The notes under the pieces: model-generated | What the model was told of the DNA's origin: nothing | The model's input: the letters and a program-made list of their open reading frames with translations, nothing else | Database searches by the model: none | Source of the DNA: Pelagibacteraceae bacterium GOM-A1 | GTDB lineage: Bacteria > Pseudomonadota > Alphaproteobacteria > Pelagibacterales > Pelagibacteraceae | Length of the DNA stretch: 64,000 nucleotides | NCBI GenBank assembly: GCA_001704065.1 | Contig: LHBX01000016.1 | Span: forward strand, 62,001 to 126,000 | Direction: 5' to 3' | Translations under genes and position numbers: made by a program | In this document: positions 43,856-53,031 of the stretch, in pieces | Position numbering within the stretch: the first letter of the stretch is position 1 | Layout: the number at the start of each line of letters is the position of its first letter

Positions 43856-44248
43856 ATGAAAGTATTTAAGTATAATTTAAAAGTATACTATGAGGATACT
43901 GATTTTGGTGGAATAGTTTACCACGCAAATTATTTAAAGTACTTTGAAAGAGCAAGATCTGAGCTTATTTATTCCTTGGGATATTCGAATAAAAAGTTAT
44001 TAGATAAACATAATGTTTTAATAGCAGTAAAAACTTGCAACGTAGATTTTAAAAAACCAGCTAAATTTGAGGATAAAATTACAGTTTTCACAAAAATAAA
44101 ATCTAATACTTTGACTACAATTACAATGTCACAAGTAATTAAAAGAAAATCAGATACTTTATGTGATGCAGAGATTAAATTAGTATCTCTAAATAAGTTG
44201 GGAAAACCAGTAAAACTTCCAGTAGCACTTATTAACAAATTAAACTAG
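43856..44248 (+). CDS. ybgC: Acyl-CoA thioesterase, YbgC/4HBT type
   Basis: The 130-residue hotdog-fold protein has the YbgC motif YYEDTDFGGIVYHANYLKYFERARSE, split around the catalytic Asp in EDTDFGG. It hydrolyses short acyl-CoA, and in many bacteria the gene sits by tol-pal, though not here. The ATG at 43856 is used rather than TTG 43853. Its 3' end overlaps the convergent DNA glycosylase gene by 9 bases. Confidence 0.9.
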   Translation: MKVFKYNLKVYYEDTDFGGIVYHANYLKYFERARSELIYSLGYSNKKLLDKHNVLIAVKTCNVDFKKPAKFEDKITVFTKIKSNTLTTITMSQVIKRKSDTLCDAEIKLVSLNKLGKPVKLPVALINKLN

Positions 44249-44914
44249 TTCTTTTACTTTTTTAAATAGTTTAGTCATTTGTTTTTCATTTATTCGTCCA
44301 GTATTTACATTTCTTGGACTTGGATGATAACACCCCATTAACAACACATTGTTAGGTAATTTAAAATATGTTCCATGACTAAATTTTACTCTCTCAGTGT
44401 AATCAAAATTTTCTCTATAAAATTTTACACAAGTATCAAACGCAATTTTCCCTAAAGCCACAATAATTTTTAGATTTTTAAGTATTTCAAATTCAGATTT
44501 AAAATAACCAAAGCAATTTTTTAACTCTTCATTTAATGGTTTATCTCCTGGAGGAACGCACTTTAGAGCTGGTGTTATAAAGGTATTTTTTATTTTTAAT
44601 CCATCATTTATATGATCTGAATTACTTTGATTGGCAATTTTTACATTGTGTAAACATTTATATAAAAAATCTGAGGATTTATCGCCTGTAAATACTCTGC
44701 CTGTTCTTGTTCCACCATGAGCAGCTGGTGCTAGACCAACAATCATTATTTTTCCATTTATATCTCCAAAACCTGTTACTGGTTTTCCCCAATAAGTTTG
44801 GTCCATATATTGTTTTCTTTTTTCCGTAGATATTTTTTTTCTAAACCTCACAAGTCTAGGGCATTTATTACATTTAATTATTGTTTTTTTTAATTTTTCA
44901 AATTTAACGGTCAT
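44240..44914 (-). CDS. Family 5-type uracil-DNA glycosylase
   Basis: The 224-residue protein has GLAPAAHGGTRTGRVFTGD (60-78) and HPSPRNVNTGR (197-207), the two active-site motifs of family 5 UDGb. Four cysteines (15, 18, 119, 134) are suited to a 4Fe-4S cluster. It removes uracil and other deaminated bases from DNA. I use the ATG at 44914, six bases after the GlpD-like stop. An ATG at 44947 would add 11 residues and overlap that gene by 28 bases. Confidence 0.9.
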   Translation of the reverse strand: MTVKFEKLKKTIIKCNKCPRLVRFRKKISTEKRKQYMDQTYWGKPVTGFGDINGKIMIVGLAPAAHGGTRTGRVFTGDKSSDFLYKCLHNVKIANQSNSDHINDGLKIKNTFITPALKCVPPGDKPLNEELKNCFGYFKSEFEILKNLKIIVALGKIAFDTCVKFYRENFDYTERVKFSHGTYFKLPNNVLLMGCYHPSPRNVNTGRINEKQMTKLFKKVKELV

Positions 44915-44919
44915 TAAGT

Positions 44920-46071
44920 TTAGAGAAGCTTCTTTTTGTGTGTCCATGGACCTTTTTTTGTTTTAGGTAAAAACTTTCTAAGGTCAAAAAGGACTTTTTC
45001 AGACAATTTTCTGTAGGTGGTTAGTTTTCCTCCATATATATTCAATAAAGGTAATTTTTTTATAATTTTTAAATCAAAAACATAATCTCTTGTGACTTTT
45101 GAAGCTGTATTAAAATCTTCAATTAGAGGTCTTATCCCTGAATAAGTATCTACAATGTCCTTTGTTCTGATTTGTTTTTTTAAGTAATTATTTACTGAAC
45201 GAATTAAATATGTAATTTCTTTTTTTGATATTCCTTTATTTTCTGGTGATTTAACCTCAACTTCTGTAGTTCCAATTAAAGAAAACTTCCCTTTATAAGG
45301 TATCACAAATATTATTCTTTTATCAGTATTTTGAAATGTGAATGCAACATTTTCTTTGTACAATTTTTTTGTAATAATATGACTTCCTTTAACTAATCTT
45401 ATTTTTTTCTTAGATTTAATTTTTATATTTTTATTTAAGGTTTCGTTTATCCATGGTCCAGATGCATTAATTAAAATTTTTGATTTTACTTTTTCACCTT
45501 TTTCAAGACTAATAATCCATTCATTGCCAATAATTTCAGCTTTTTTAACTTTGTTATATTCTAGTATTTTAGCTTTATTTCTTTTTGCATCTTTAGCATT
45601 TAGTTTCGTTAATTTTTTATCGTCAATTTGTATGTCAAAATATTGAAAACCAGTTTTGTATTTTTGCTTAAGAATATTTGAAAATTTTTTTGTAAGATCA
45701 AACGTTTTTGATTTTGGTATATTGCTTTTGCCACCTAAATTATCATACAAAAATAAACCAATTTTAATTAACCAGGCTGGTCGAATTTTATCTGCATAAG
45801 GAATTATAAAAGGAATCGGTTTGGAAATATGTCTGGCAATTTTATAAACTATTTCTCTTTCTTTCAGAGATTCTCTAACTAGTTTGAATTCATAATTTTC
45901 TAAATAACGAAGACCACCATGTACTAATTTTGTCGACCAAGATGAGGTTGCTCCTCCAATCTCACCTTTGTCAGCTAAACAAACTGATAAACCTCTACCT
46001 GCAGCATCTCTTGCAATACCTGCACCGTTTATACCGCCACCTATTATGAATAAATCAAATTTTTTAGACAT
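44920..46071 (-). CDS. glpD: FAD-dependent glycerol-3-phosphate dehydrogenase, short form without C-terminal domain
   Basis: The 383-residue protein has IIGGGINGAGIARDAAGRG, the STKLVHGGLRYLE motif, INASGPW, YSGIRPL and YGGKLTTYRKL, all characteristic of GlpD. It stops just after the PWT segment, where other GlpD proteins (about 500 residues) continue into a helical C-terminal domain. The following bases belong to the DNA glycosylase, so this is not a sequencing frameshift that I can see. It should oxidise glycerol-3-phosphate to DHAP with quinone as acceptor. It is divergent from ugpB over 140 bases. Confidence 0.87.
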   Translation of the reverse strand: MSKKFDLFIIGGGINGAGIARDAAGRGLSVCLADKGEIGGATSSWSTKLVHGGLRYLENYEFKLVRESLKEREIVYKIARHISKPIPFIIPYADKIRPAWLIKIGLFLYDNLGGKSNIPKSKTFDLTKKFSNILKQKYKTGFQYFDIQIDDKKLTKLNAKDAKRNKAKILEYNKVKKAEIIGNEWIISLEKGEKVKSKILINASGPWINETLNKNIKIKSKKKIRLVKGSHIITKKLYKENVAFTFQNTDKRIIFVIPYKGKFSLIGTTEVEVKSPENKGISKKEITYLIRSVNNYLKKQIRTKDIVDTYSGIRPLIEDFNTASKVTRDYVFDLKIIKKLPLLNIYGGKLTTYRKLSEKVLFDLRKFLPKTKKGPWTHKKKLL

Positions 46072-46161
46072 TTAAATTATGATTTGTTTTAAAATATACA
46101 ACCTCTTTTAGAAATTTAAAATTTTTAAATGCAATTATTTACAATTTCATAATATCTTAAC

Positions 46162-46178
46162 ATTAATAAATTATTAAT
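46162..46178. promoter_or_regulatory. AT-rich palindrome between glpD and ugpB
   Basis: ATTAATAA and TTATTAAT form a perfect inverted repeat with a single central A, in the 140-base divergent region. It could be an operator for both genes. In such AT-rich DNA a chance palindrome is quite possible. Confidence 0.25.
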
Positions 46179-46211
46179 AAAAAATTAAATAAACTTAACA
46201 GAAGGATAGAT

Positions 46212-47519
46212 ATGAAAAAAATACTTAGTGTTTTAACAATTCTATTTACTTTCTCTTTTACATCACACAGTTATTCAAAAACAGAAATTCATTGGTGGTA
46301 CGGAAACAGTGGTTTTCTTGGTGATGTAATTATTGAAATTGCAAATAGATTTAACGCTTCACAAGATCAATATACGGTCATTCCTACAGGAAAAGGAAGT
46401 TATGAAGATAACATGGCGGCAACTATTGCTGCATTTAGAGCAGGCGACCAACCACACTATTCACAGGTTTATGATGCTGGTGCTGCAATCATGGTAGCTC
46501 AAGTAAAAAATGGTGTTGTTATCGGTTTTGAAGAAATGGCTAAGAAATATGGCATTGATGTAGATGCTGACAACTATATTCCAGGCATTAAAAATTTCTA
46601 TGCCGACTCTGATGGAAAAATGATTGGTGTACCTTTCAATAGTTCAACTTGTTTGATGTATGCAAACATGGACATTTTGAAAGAGGTTGGAATTGAATCT
46701 GTGCCAAAAACTTATGAAGAATTTGAGGCCATGGCTCCAAAAATCAAAGCTGCTGGATACATTCCTTTAGTTCAAAGTCATAGTCCATGGATTTGGACTG
46801 AAAATTTCTTTTCTAGACATAATTTATTAATGTTAGATGGAAATAATGGTTACGATGCTGTTCCTACAAAAACTTTATTCGCTGAAACTGATGCATTTGT
46901 CTATCATTGGAAGAAAGTTAAAGAATGGTATGATAAAGGTTTATATGGCTATAAAGGAAGAGCGTGGGGAGACAATCAAGCACCATTTATAGCAGGTGAA
47001 GCTGCATTTTGGTTTGGTTCTGCTGCATCATTTGGTGGAATGAAAGGTGTTGTTCCAAACTTTACAGTTAATCATATTCCTTACTGGGATTCAGTAACCA
47101 AAGGAAAAGAGTATCCAACTTTTATAGGTGGTGCTGCTAACTGGATCTTAAATGGTCATACTGAGGAAGAGTACAAAGGACTTGCTAAATTTATAGAATT
47201 TATGGGTTCTCCAGAAATGGATCTGTATTATCACAATATGACTGGTTACTCTGCAGTGACTAAAGGTGGTATAGAGTTAGCTGAAACTATAAATTTCTAT
47301 AGAGCTTCTCCATATCATAAAGCAGTTGGTGAACAATTAAGCTTAGAAGGTTCAACTATTCCTGGTGGATATAGAGCTGGTAATTGGCCCCAAATTCGTG
47401 AAGTAATTTACGAAAATATTGAGCCAATGTTAAACGGCAAAATATCAATCGAAAAAGGATTGCAGAATATGGACAAAGGTGCAGCTAAATTGTTAAAGCA
47501 ATTTGCTAAAACTTTGTAA
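46212..47519 (+). CDS. ugpB: sn-glycerol-3-phosphate ABC transporter, binding protein
   Basis: The 435-residue protein has a signal peptide (cleaved near SHSYSK) and the UgpB pattern: EIHWWYGNSGFLGDVIIEIANRFN at the mature start (in blocks), GVPFNSSTCLMYANMD, and GGAANWILNGHTEEEYKG. It binds glycerol-3-phosphate or glycerophosphodiesters in the periplasm. A GAAGGA Shine-Dalgarno sequence is 6-10 bases upstream of the ATG. The downstream ugp genes, ugpQ, glpK and glpD support the assignment. Confidence 0.94.
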   Translation: MKKILSVLTILFTFSFTSHSYSKTEIHWWYGNSGFLGDVIIEIANRFNASQDQYTVIPTGKGSYEDNMAATIAAFRAGDQPHYSQVYDAGAAIMVAQVKNGVVIGFEEMAKKYGIDVDADNYIPGIKNFYADSDGKMIGVPFNSSTCLMYANMDILKEVGIESVPKTYEEFEAMAPKIKAAGYIPLVQSHSPWIWTENFFSRHNLLMLDGNNGYDAVPTKTLFAETDAFVYHWKKVKEWYDKGLYGYKGRAWGDNQAPFIAGEAAFWFGSAASFGGMKGVVPNFTVNHIPYWDSVTKGKEYPTFIGGAANWILNGHTEEEYKGLAKFIEFMGSPEMDLYYHNMTGYSAVTKGGIELAETINFYRASPYHKAVGEQLSLEGSTIPGGYRAGNWPQIREVIYENIEPMLNGKISIEKGLQNMDKGAAKLLKQFAKTL

Positions 47520-47535
47520 GAATAATTAAAACAAT

Positions 47536-47561
47536 AAGGAGGGTATTAATTTACCCTCCTT
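47536..47561 (+). promoter_or_regulatory. Hairpin between ugpB and ugpA
   Basis: AAGGAGGGTA (47536-47545) pairs fully with TACCCTCCTT (47552-47561) around a six-base loop. A T-rich stretch follows, so it may terminate in part. ugpA starts 19 bases later. Confidence 0.7.
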
Positions 47562-47579
47562 ATTTATTTTTACAAAAGT

Positions 47580-48458
47580 ATGAAAAAAGTCCAATTCAAA
47601 TCTAGCTATTCACAATATCTTTTCTTAGCTCCGCAGCTAGGTATATTGTTAATTTTTTTATATTGGCCAATCATACAAACCTTTAGAGATGCATTTACAA
47701 TGCAAGATGCTTTTGGATTTGGATCGAAGTTTGTATGGTTTGACAATTTTTTATTTATTTTTGATGATCCAGCTTATTTCATAGCTTTCAAATTTACTAT
47801 TATTTATAGTTTTGTTATTACGTTAATTACAGGCTCAATTGGATTATTACTTGCCGTTCAGGCTAATAATGTAATGCATGGTAAAAGCACTTACAAAACA
47901 CTTTTAATTTGGCCTTATGCAATTGCGCCTGCGGTAGTCGGTGTAATGGCAAATTATTTTTTTAGTGAAAGATTTGGTCTTCTTTATCATTTATTTCACG
48001 AACTGTGGGGATTTAATTGGTACGAAAGTGTGTTCGACTCTTATATTTACGTAATCATAGCTGGTTCTTGGAAGCAAATCAGTGCTAATTTTATTTTCTT
48101 CTTGGCTGGACTTCAAGCTATACAAAAATCTGTAATTGAAGCATCAATGATTGACTGTAAAAATAGTTTTAGAAGATTTTGGACAATTACATTCCCATTA
48201 TTAATGCCAACTACATTCTTTTTAATAATTATTAATATAACGTATGCTTTCTTTGATACATTTGGAATTATTGATACCACAACAATAGGTGCTCCTTCCG
48301 GTGAAACAAGAACTCTAGTTTATAAAGCTTACATGGATGGATTTAGAGGACTGGATTTAGGAAGTGCAGGAGCTCAATCAATAATGATGATGTTGATTGT
48401 ATTAGTAATTACGATTTTTCAATTTAGATATATCGAAGGGAAAATACATTATAACTAA
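47580..48458 (+). CDS. ugpA: Glycerol-3-phosphate ABC transporter permease UgpA
   Basis: The 292-residue protein has six membrane helices. It has APQLGILLIFLYWPIIQT in the first helix and the EAA loop (VIEASMIDCKNSFRRF), where Cys replaces the usual Gly. It forms the inner-membrane channel together with UgpE. The stop shares TAATG with the next gene. Confidence 0.93.
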   Translation: MKKVQFKSSYSQYLFLAPQLGILLIFLYWPIIQTFRDAFTMQDAFGFGSKFVWFDNFLFIFDDPAYFIAFKFTIIYSFVITLITGSIGLLLAVQANNVMHGKSTYKTLLIWPYAIAPAVVGVMANYFFSERFGLLYHLFHELWGFNWYESVFDSYIYVIIAGSWKQISANFIFFLAGLQAIQKSVIEASMIDCKNSFRRFWTITFPLLMPTTFFLIIINITYAFFDTFGIIDTTTIGAPSGETRTLVYKAYMDGFRGLDLGSAGAQSIMMMLIVLVITIFQFRYIEGKIHYN

Positions 48459-49279
48459 TGACTAGATTTATCACATCAAGTTTTTCACATTTAATTTTAC
48501 TCATTGGAATACTAATCATGGTAGTTCCTGTATGGATGATTTTTGCTAGCTCTACGCACACGAGTTCAATGATTAATATGAATGGTCTCCAAATGTTTTT
48601 AGGAGATAGCTTTTATGAAAATTACTTACGAGTTTTATTATATCAGGGTGGTTTTTTTAAAGAGATAACAGCATTAAAAATGTTTTTTAATAGTTTTATC
48701 ATGGCTACAGGAGTTGCAATATTATCCGTTGTTACATCTTTAATGGCTGCTTACGCGTTGGTTTATTACAGAATAAAATATGCAACATTATTGTTTTGGA
48801 TTATATTTATTACAATTTTAGTACCATTAGAGTTAAGAATTTTCCCCACTTATTCAGTAATGGCTGAGCTTAATCTAGTGAATTCTTACTTTGGATTAAT
48901 AGTTCCTATTTCAGCATCAGCTATAGCAACATTATTCTTTCGCCAATTTTATAAAACCGTTCCAGATGAATTACTTGAATCCGCAAAACTTGATGGAGCA
49001 AATACCTGGAGATTTTTTGTTGATTTTTTAATTCCTTTGTCAAAAACAATGATTGTAGCGATGTTAATATTTATGTTTGTTTTTGGCTACAATCAGTATC
49101 TATGGCCATTATTGGTAACAACTTCAGAACAATATTGGACAGTGGTTATGGGATTAAAAATGATGTCGGGTTCAATTGTTCATCGTTTTGCTTTCGTGAT
49201 GATGTCTATGGTGCCACCAATTTTAATTATAATTGTGTTGCAGAAATATTTTATTAAGGGGGTTTTTCAAGATAAATGA
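48458..49279 (+). CDS. ugpE: Glycerol-3-phosphate ABC transporter permease UgpE, copy 1
   Basis: The 273-residue polytopic protein has VVPVWMIFASSTH, the conserved LVPLELRIFPTYSV and the EAA loop (DELLESAKLDGANTW). It is the UgpE-type partner of UgpA. It overlaps the next gene, a close paralogue, by 4 bases (ATGA). The two copies share long identical stretches such as RQFYKT-PDELLESAKLDGAN. Confidence 0.92.
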   Translation: MTRFITSSFSHLILLIGILIMVVPVWMIFASSTHTSSMINMNGLQMFLGDSFYENYLRVLLYQGGFFKEITALKMFFNSFIMATGVAILSVVTSLMAAYALVYYRIKYATLLFWIIFITILVPLELRIFPTYSVMAELNLVNSYFGLIVPISASAIATLFFRQFYKTVPDELLESAKLDGANTWRFFVDFLIPLSKTMIVAMLIFMFVFGYNQYLWPLLVTTSEQYWTVVMGLKMMSGSIVHRFAFVMMSMVPPILIIIVLQKYFIKGVFQDK

Positions 49280-50127
49280 AAATTAAACCACTTCAAATAA
49301 TTGCTCATATTATTTTAATACTAGGAGTCTTGTTAATGGTAGTTCCTATTTGGATATCTTTTGCAAGTTCTTCGCATGACTCTGTAACTATATTAACCGA
49401 AGGTATGAAGTTTCATATAGGTGATCAGCTAGCAAGAAACTATAACGAAGTTTTAAATGAAAAAGGTGGTTGGTCAGAAGAAGTGACTGCTGCAAAAATG
49501 TTTATTAATAGTTTTATAATGGCATTAGGAATTGCAACACTAAAGGTAGTTATTTCAGCAATGTCAGCATATGCTTTGGTTTATTATAGATTTAAATTAG
49601 CTGTACCAATTTTTTGGTTAATCTTTATTACTCTACTTGTTCCTTTGGAGGTAAGGATTTTTCCAAGCTATAAAATTGTATCTGATTTAGGTTTAACAAA
49701 TTCATATACAGGCCTTATCCTTCCATTAGTTGCTTCAGCTACAGCAACATTTTTCTTCAGACAATTTTATAAAACAATTCCAGATGAACTCTTGGAGTCA
49801 GCAAAATTAGACGGAGCAAATGCTTGGAGTTTTTTCATAGATTTCTTGGTTCCATTATCTAAAACCATGATAGCAGCAATGTTTATCTTTATGTTTGTAT
49901 ATGGATACAGCCAATATTTATGGCCACTAATAATGACAACTGCAGAAGAATACTGGACTGTTGTAATGGGAATGAAGATTATTTACACAGAAAGCTATGA
50001 AGGAGTTGCTCTGCCAAGAACTGCAGAAAGATTTGCGTATATCATTTTGTCAATGATCCCACCAGTTTTAGTGGTAGTATTTTTACAAAAATGGTTCATA
50101 AAAGGATTAATTCAAACGGAGAAATAA
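49276..50127 (+). CDS. ugpE: Glycerol-3-phosphate ABC transporter permease UgpE, copy 2
   Basis: The 283-residue protein is a tandem paralogue of the preceding gene, with the same helix pattern, LVPLEVRIFPSYKIV and the EAA loop. It has a longer last periplasmic loop (YTESYEGVALPRTAERFAY) that is absent from copy 1. In its signature positions it looks equally functional. The ATPase gene begins on the next base. Confidence 0.92.
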   Translation: MKIKPLQIIAHIILILGVLLMVVPIWISFASSSHDSVTILTEGMKFHIGDQLARNYNEVLNEKGGWSEEVTAAKMFINSFIMALGIATLKVVISAMSAYALVYYRFKLAVPIFWLIFITLLVPLEVRIFPSYKIVSDLGLTNSYTGLILPLVASATATFFFRQFYKTIPDELLESAKLDGANAWSFFIDFLVPLSKTMIAAMFIFMFVYGYSQYLWPLIMTTAEEYWTVVMGMKIIYTESYEGVALPRTAERFAYIILSMIPPVLVVVFLQKWFIKGLIQTEK

Positions 50128-51180
50128 ATGAGCTTTTTAGATTTAAAAAATGTGACTAAGATTTACCCAAATGGAACTAAGGCTGTTCATGAAACTTCAT
50201 TAAGTGTTGATGAAGGTGAGTTTATGGTTTTTGTAGGACCTAGTGGATGTGGAAAATCAACTTTATTAAGAATGGTTGCAGGCTTAGAGGATATTACAGA
50301 GGGTGATATTAATCTTGATGGAAAATTAATTAATGAGGTAGATCCGTCTGAAAGAGATGTAGCAATGGTGTTTCAGAACTATGCATTATACCCACATATG
50401 AATGTTTATAATAACTTGGCTTATGGTCTAAAAAACAGAGGAATTGACAAAGAAACAATCGAGCAAAAAGTAAATGATGCAGCTAAGCTGTTACAAATTT
50501 CAGATTATTTACAGAGAAAACCTTCAATGTTATCCGGAGGTCAAAGGCAAAGGGTTGCAATGGGTAGAGCAATTGTTAGAAATCCAAAAATATTCTTATT
50601 TGATGAACCTCTTTCAAATTTAGATGCAAAATTAAGAATTCAGATGAGACTTGAAATCAAAAAACTTCAACAGAAAGTTGGAGTAACAAGCATATTTGTT
50701 ACGCATGATCAAGTAGAGGCCATGACACTTGCTGATAGATTAGCAGTTATTAACAATGGAATTATTGAACAGCTTGGAACTCCTATTGAGATATATGATA
50801 ATCCAAAATCATTATTTGTTGCTGGTTTTATTGGCTCACCTCAAATGAATTTTTTAGATGGTAATATAAAAAATAAAACATTATCTGCAGAAAGTTTTGA
50901 AATTAAAGATATTGATAGTGACTTTGAGGGAGAAGTAAAATTAGGAATAAGACCTGAACATTTAAGTCAAAGTGAAAATAGTTTAATTAATTTAAAAGTA
51001 GACTTAGTGGAACAACTTGGTTCGGATAATCTTGTTTATGGTCAATTAAAAGACAAAAAAGACTTTTGTTATAGGTGTCCGGGAAATCTAACTATTGAAA
51101 AAGGTGCTGATCTAAGTCTTAATATTGAGAACAATAAATATTATATTTTTGATAAAAGCACTGGCAAAAGAGTTAATTAA
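50128..51180 (+). CDS. ugpC: Glycerol-3-phosphate ABC transporter ATP-binding protein
   Basis: The 350-residue protein has Walker A GPSGCGKST, the Q-loop VFQNYALYPHMN, signature LSGGQRQRVAMGR and Walker B FLFDEPLSNLDAKLR. The C-terminal TOBE region (about residues 240-345) includes GIRPEHL. It powers the UgpB-A-E system. It follows ugpE copy 2 without a gap, and ugpQ starts 2 bases after its stop. Confidence 0.95.
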   Translation: MSFLDLKNVTKIYPNGTKAVHETSLSVDEGEFMVFVGPSGCGKSTLLRMVAGLEDITEGDINLDGKLINEVDPSERDVAMVFQNYALYPHMNVYNNLAYGLKNRGIDKETIEQKVNDAAKLLQISDYLQRKPSMLSGGQRQRVAMGRAIVRNPKIFLFDEPLSNLDAKLRIQMRLEIKKLQQKVGVTSIFVTHDQVEAMTLADRLAVINNGIIEQLGTPIEIYDNPKSLFVAGFIGSPQMNFLDGNIKNKTLSAESFEIKDIDSDFEGEVKLGIRPEHLSQSENSLINLKVDLVEQLGSDNLVYGQLKDKKDFCYRCPGNLTIEKGADLSLNIENNKYYIFDKSTGKRVN

Positions 51181-51182
51181 TT

Positions 51183-52103
51183 TTGATTTTAAGCAAACCA
51201 AATCATATAAAAATTTATGGTCACCGAGGAGCAAGAGGAGATCTTCCCGAAAACACTCTAGAAAGTTTTAAATACTTATTTGAAAACAATATTAATGCAT
51301 ACGAAACAGATATATTAATTTCTAAGGATCTTGTACCAGTTATTGCTCATGATTTTAGATTAGATCCAAGCAGAACAAAAGATAATGAGGGGAATTGGAT
51401 AGAGGATGAAAATTTAAAAATATTTGATTTAACTTATGCAGAACTTTCAAAGTTTGATGTAGGTTCAGTAAATAAATTATCCAGATACGGAAGAAGATTT
51501 ATTAATCAAAAAAAATTAGAAAACCAAAGAATACCAAAACTTTCTGAATTATTAGAAATGTCTTCAAAAAATAAATCTGAAAAATTATTAATAAATTTAG
51601 AAATTAAATCTACACCAGAGGAAGAAAATTTGACACCAGAACCAGAAGATACAGTAAAATTAATTATGAACGATATAAATGAATCATCTTTAAAAGATAA
51701 AATAATCGTTTCATCATTTGATTGGAGAACTTTATCAGTAATTAAAAATCAGTATCCTGAAATTCCAAGAGCTTACTTAACTCAACATTTGACAGGAATT
51801 AATATTAATCAAACTATTTACAACAGATCTCCATGGTTGAGTTTTTTGCCTTATTATGAAGATCATGAATTGCCAAAAATTATAAAGTCACAAGGTGGAA
51901 AAGCTTGGCATCCATACCGAAAAGACATTACAAAAAAACTTGTCGATATTTCTCATCAAGAAGAATTGCCAGTAAATGTATGGACAGTAAACAAAGAGTA
52001 CGAAATGTTAAAGATGGTTGAGTACGGTGTAGATGGTATTATGACAGATTATCCATTAAGGTTGAAAGAACTTTGTGAGAAAGAAAATATAAAATGGTTT
52101 TAG
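51183..52103 (+). CDS. ugpQ: Glycerophosphodiester phosphodiesterase
   Basis: The 306-residue protein has GHRGARGDLPENTLESF at 13-29, the GDPD signature, then ETDILISKDLVPVIAHD with the metal acids, LINLEIKS, and VDGIMTDYPL at the end. It cleaves glycerophosphodiesters to glycerol-3-phosphate and an alcohol in the cytoplasm. The start is a TTG at 51183; no ATG precedes the catalytic block. It is joined to ugpC and fed by that transporter. Confidence 0.93.
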   Translation: MILSKPNHIKIYGHRGARGDLPENTLESFKYLFENNINAYETDILISKDLVPVIAHDFRLDPSRTKDNEGNWIEDENLKIFDLTYAELSKFDVGSVNKLSRYGRRFINQKKLENQRIPKLSELLEMSSKNKSEKLLINLEIKSTPEEENLTPEPEDTVKLIMNDINESSLKDKIIVSSFDWRTLSVIKNQYPEIPRAYLTQHLTGININQTIYNRSPWLSFLPYYEDHELPKIIKSQGGKAWHPYRKDITKKLVDISHQEELPVNVWTVNKEYEMLKMVEYGVDGIMTDYPLRLKELCEKENIKWF

Positions 52104-52112
52104 TTTATCTTA

Positions 52113-52832
52113 ATGGATTTAAATATAGTTAATAACCAAGAGAAATTTTTAGCAGGAAAACTTGAAGGATATACTTTAAAAGATGCAGAAAATAAATTTG
52201 ATGATAGAGGAAATCCTTTACCATTTCCAGGCTGCACAATAATTTGCAATATTCCTCTTAATACTAATTTATCTGATCAAATTATTAGTTTTCAAAAAAA
52301 TATAGAGAATTTTAACCCCAAAAAAACTTACTTCTATTTACCTCCATCCAGTTTTCATATGACATTATTTGATTGTTGTAATTTTAATACAAAAGACACT
52401 AATTATTGGCCATCAGATATAGATCCTGATATGGATTATAAAGATATAGCTGTTGAATTAAATAGAAGAATTCAGAACTATATCTTTCCAAAAGAATTCA
52501 ATCTTAAACTAAAAATGTTTTTTGGAGGATACAGTATTATTTTAGAACCATATTCTGAAAAGGATGAAAAAATATTAAGAAATTGTAGAGATGAACTAAG
52601 TAGCTTATTAAAAATTAAATTTGAAAACCATCAAAGATATACTTTTCATATTACTTTGGCATATATCTTAAGAGAGCTTAGTGAGATTGAAATAAGTAAT
52701 TTAATTGAATTTAATAAAAAACTATTTTTAGACTTTAGTAAAAAATTTCCAAAAATTACTTTTTCAAAACCTGAAATGTGTACTTTTGAGAACATGTTAG
52801 AATTTAAAAGTGTTAATCCTTCCAGTCTGTAA
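52113..52832 (+). CDS. 2H phosphoesterase (DUF1868-like)
   Basis: The 239-residue protein has the two HxT motifs of the 2H superfamily: His82-x-Thr84 (SFHMT) and His179-x-Thr181 (TFHIT), about 97 residues apart. The N-terminal part (ENKFDDRGNPLPFPGCTII) matches DUF1868. 2H enzymes open 2',3'-cyclic phosphates or related cyclic phosphodiesters. Being 9 bases after ugpQ, it may act on a cyclic glycerophosphate or similar product of phosphodiester breakdown, but that is inference. Confidence 0.82.
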   Translation: MDLNIVNNQEKFLAGKLEGYTLKDAENKFDDRGNPLPFPGCTIICNIPLNTNLSDQIISFQKNIENFNPKKTYFYLPPSSFHMTLFDCCNFNTKDTNYWPSDIDPDMDYKDIAVELNRRIQNYIFPKEFNLKLKMFFGGYSIILEPYSEKDEKILRNCRDELSSLLKIKFENHQRYTFHITLAYILRELSEIEISNLIEFNKKLFLDFSKKFPKITFSKPEMCTFENMLEFKSVNPSSL

Positions 52833-53031
52833 CAGTTTTTAATTCTAAATATTCTTTAAGCCCCAAACTCAATCAGCTCATAATAGATATGATTATTTGT
52901 TATTATTAAAATTTTCATCAAATTTAAAATTGTTTTTTATCGAGCATAAGTAATAATTAGTTTAAATTTTTTTAATAAATCTTTCACTTTTTAGTAAAAA
53001 TACTTTCATATTTTATAACGATTATCCCGTC

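Noticed and set aside
52833-53031. 199-base gap before ushA as a regulatory region or small gene
   Set aside because: I see no open frame of note, no convincing Pho box and no stable hairpin.
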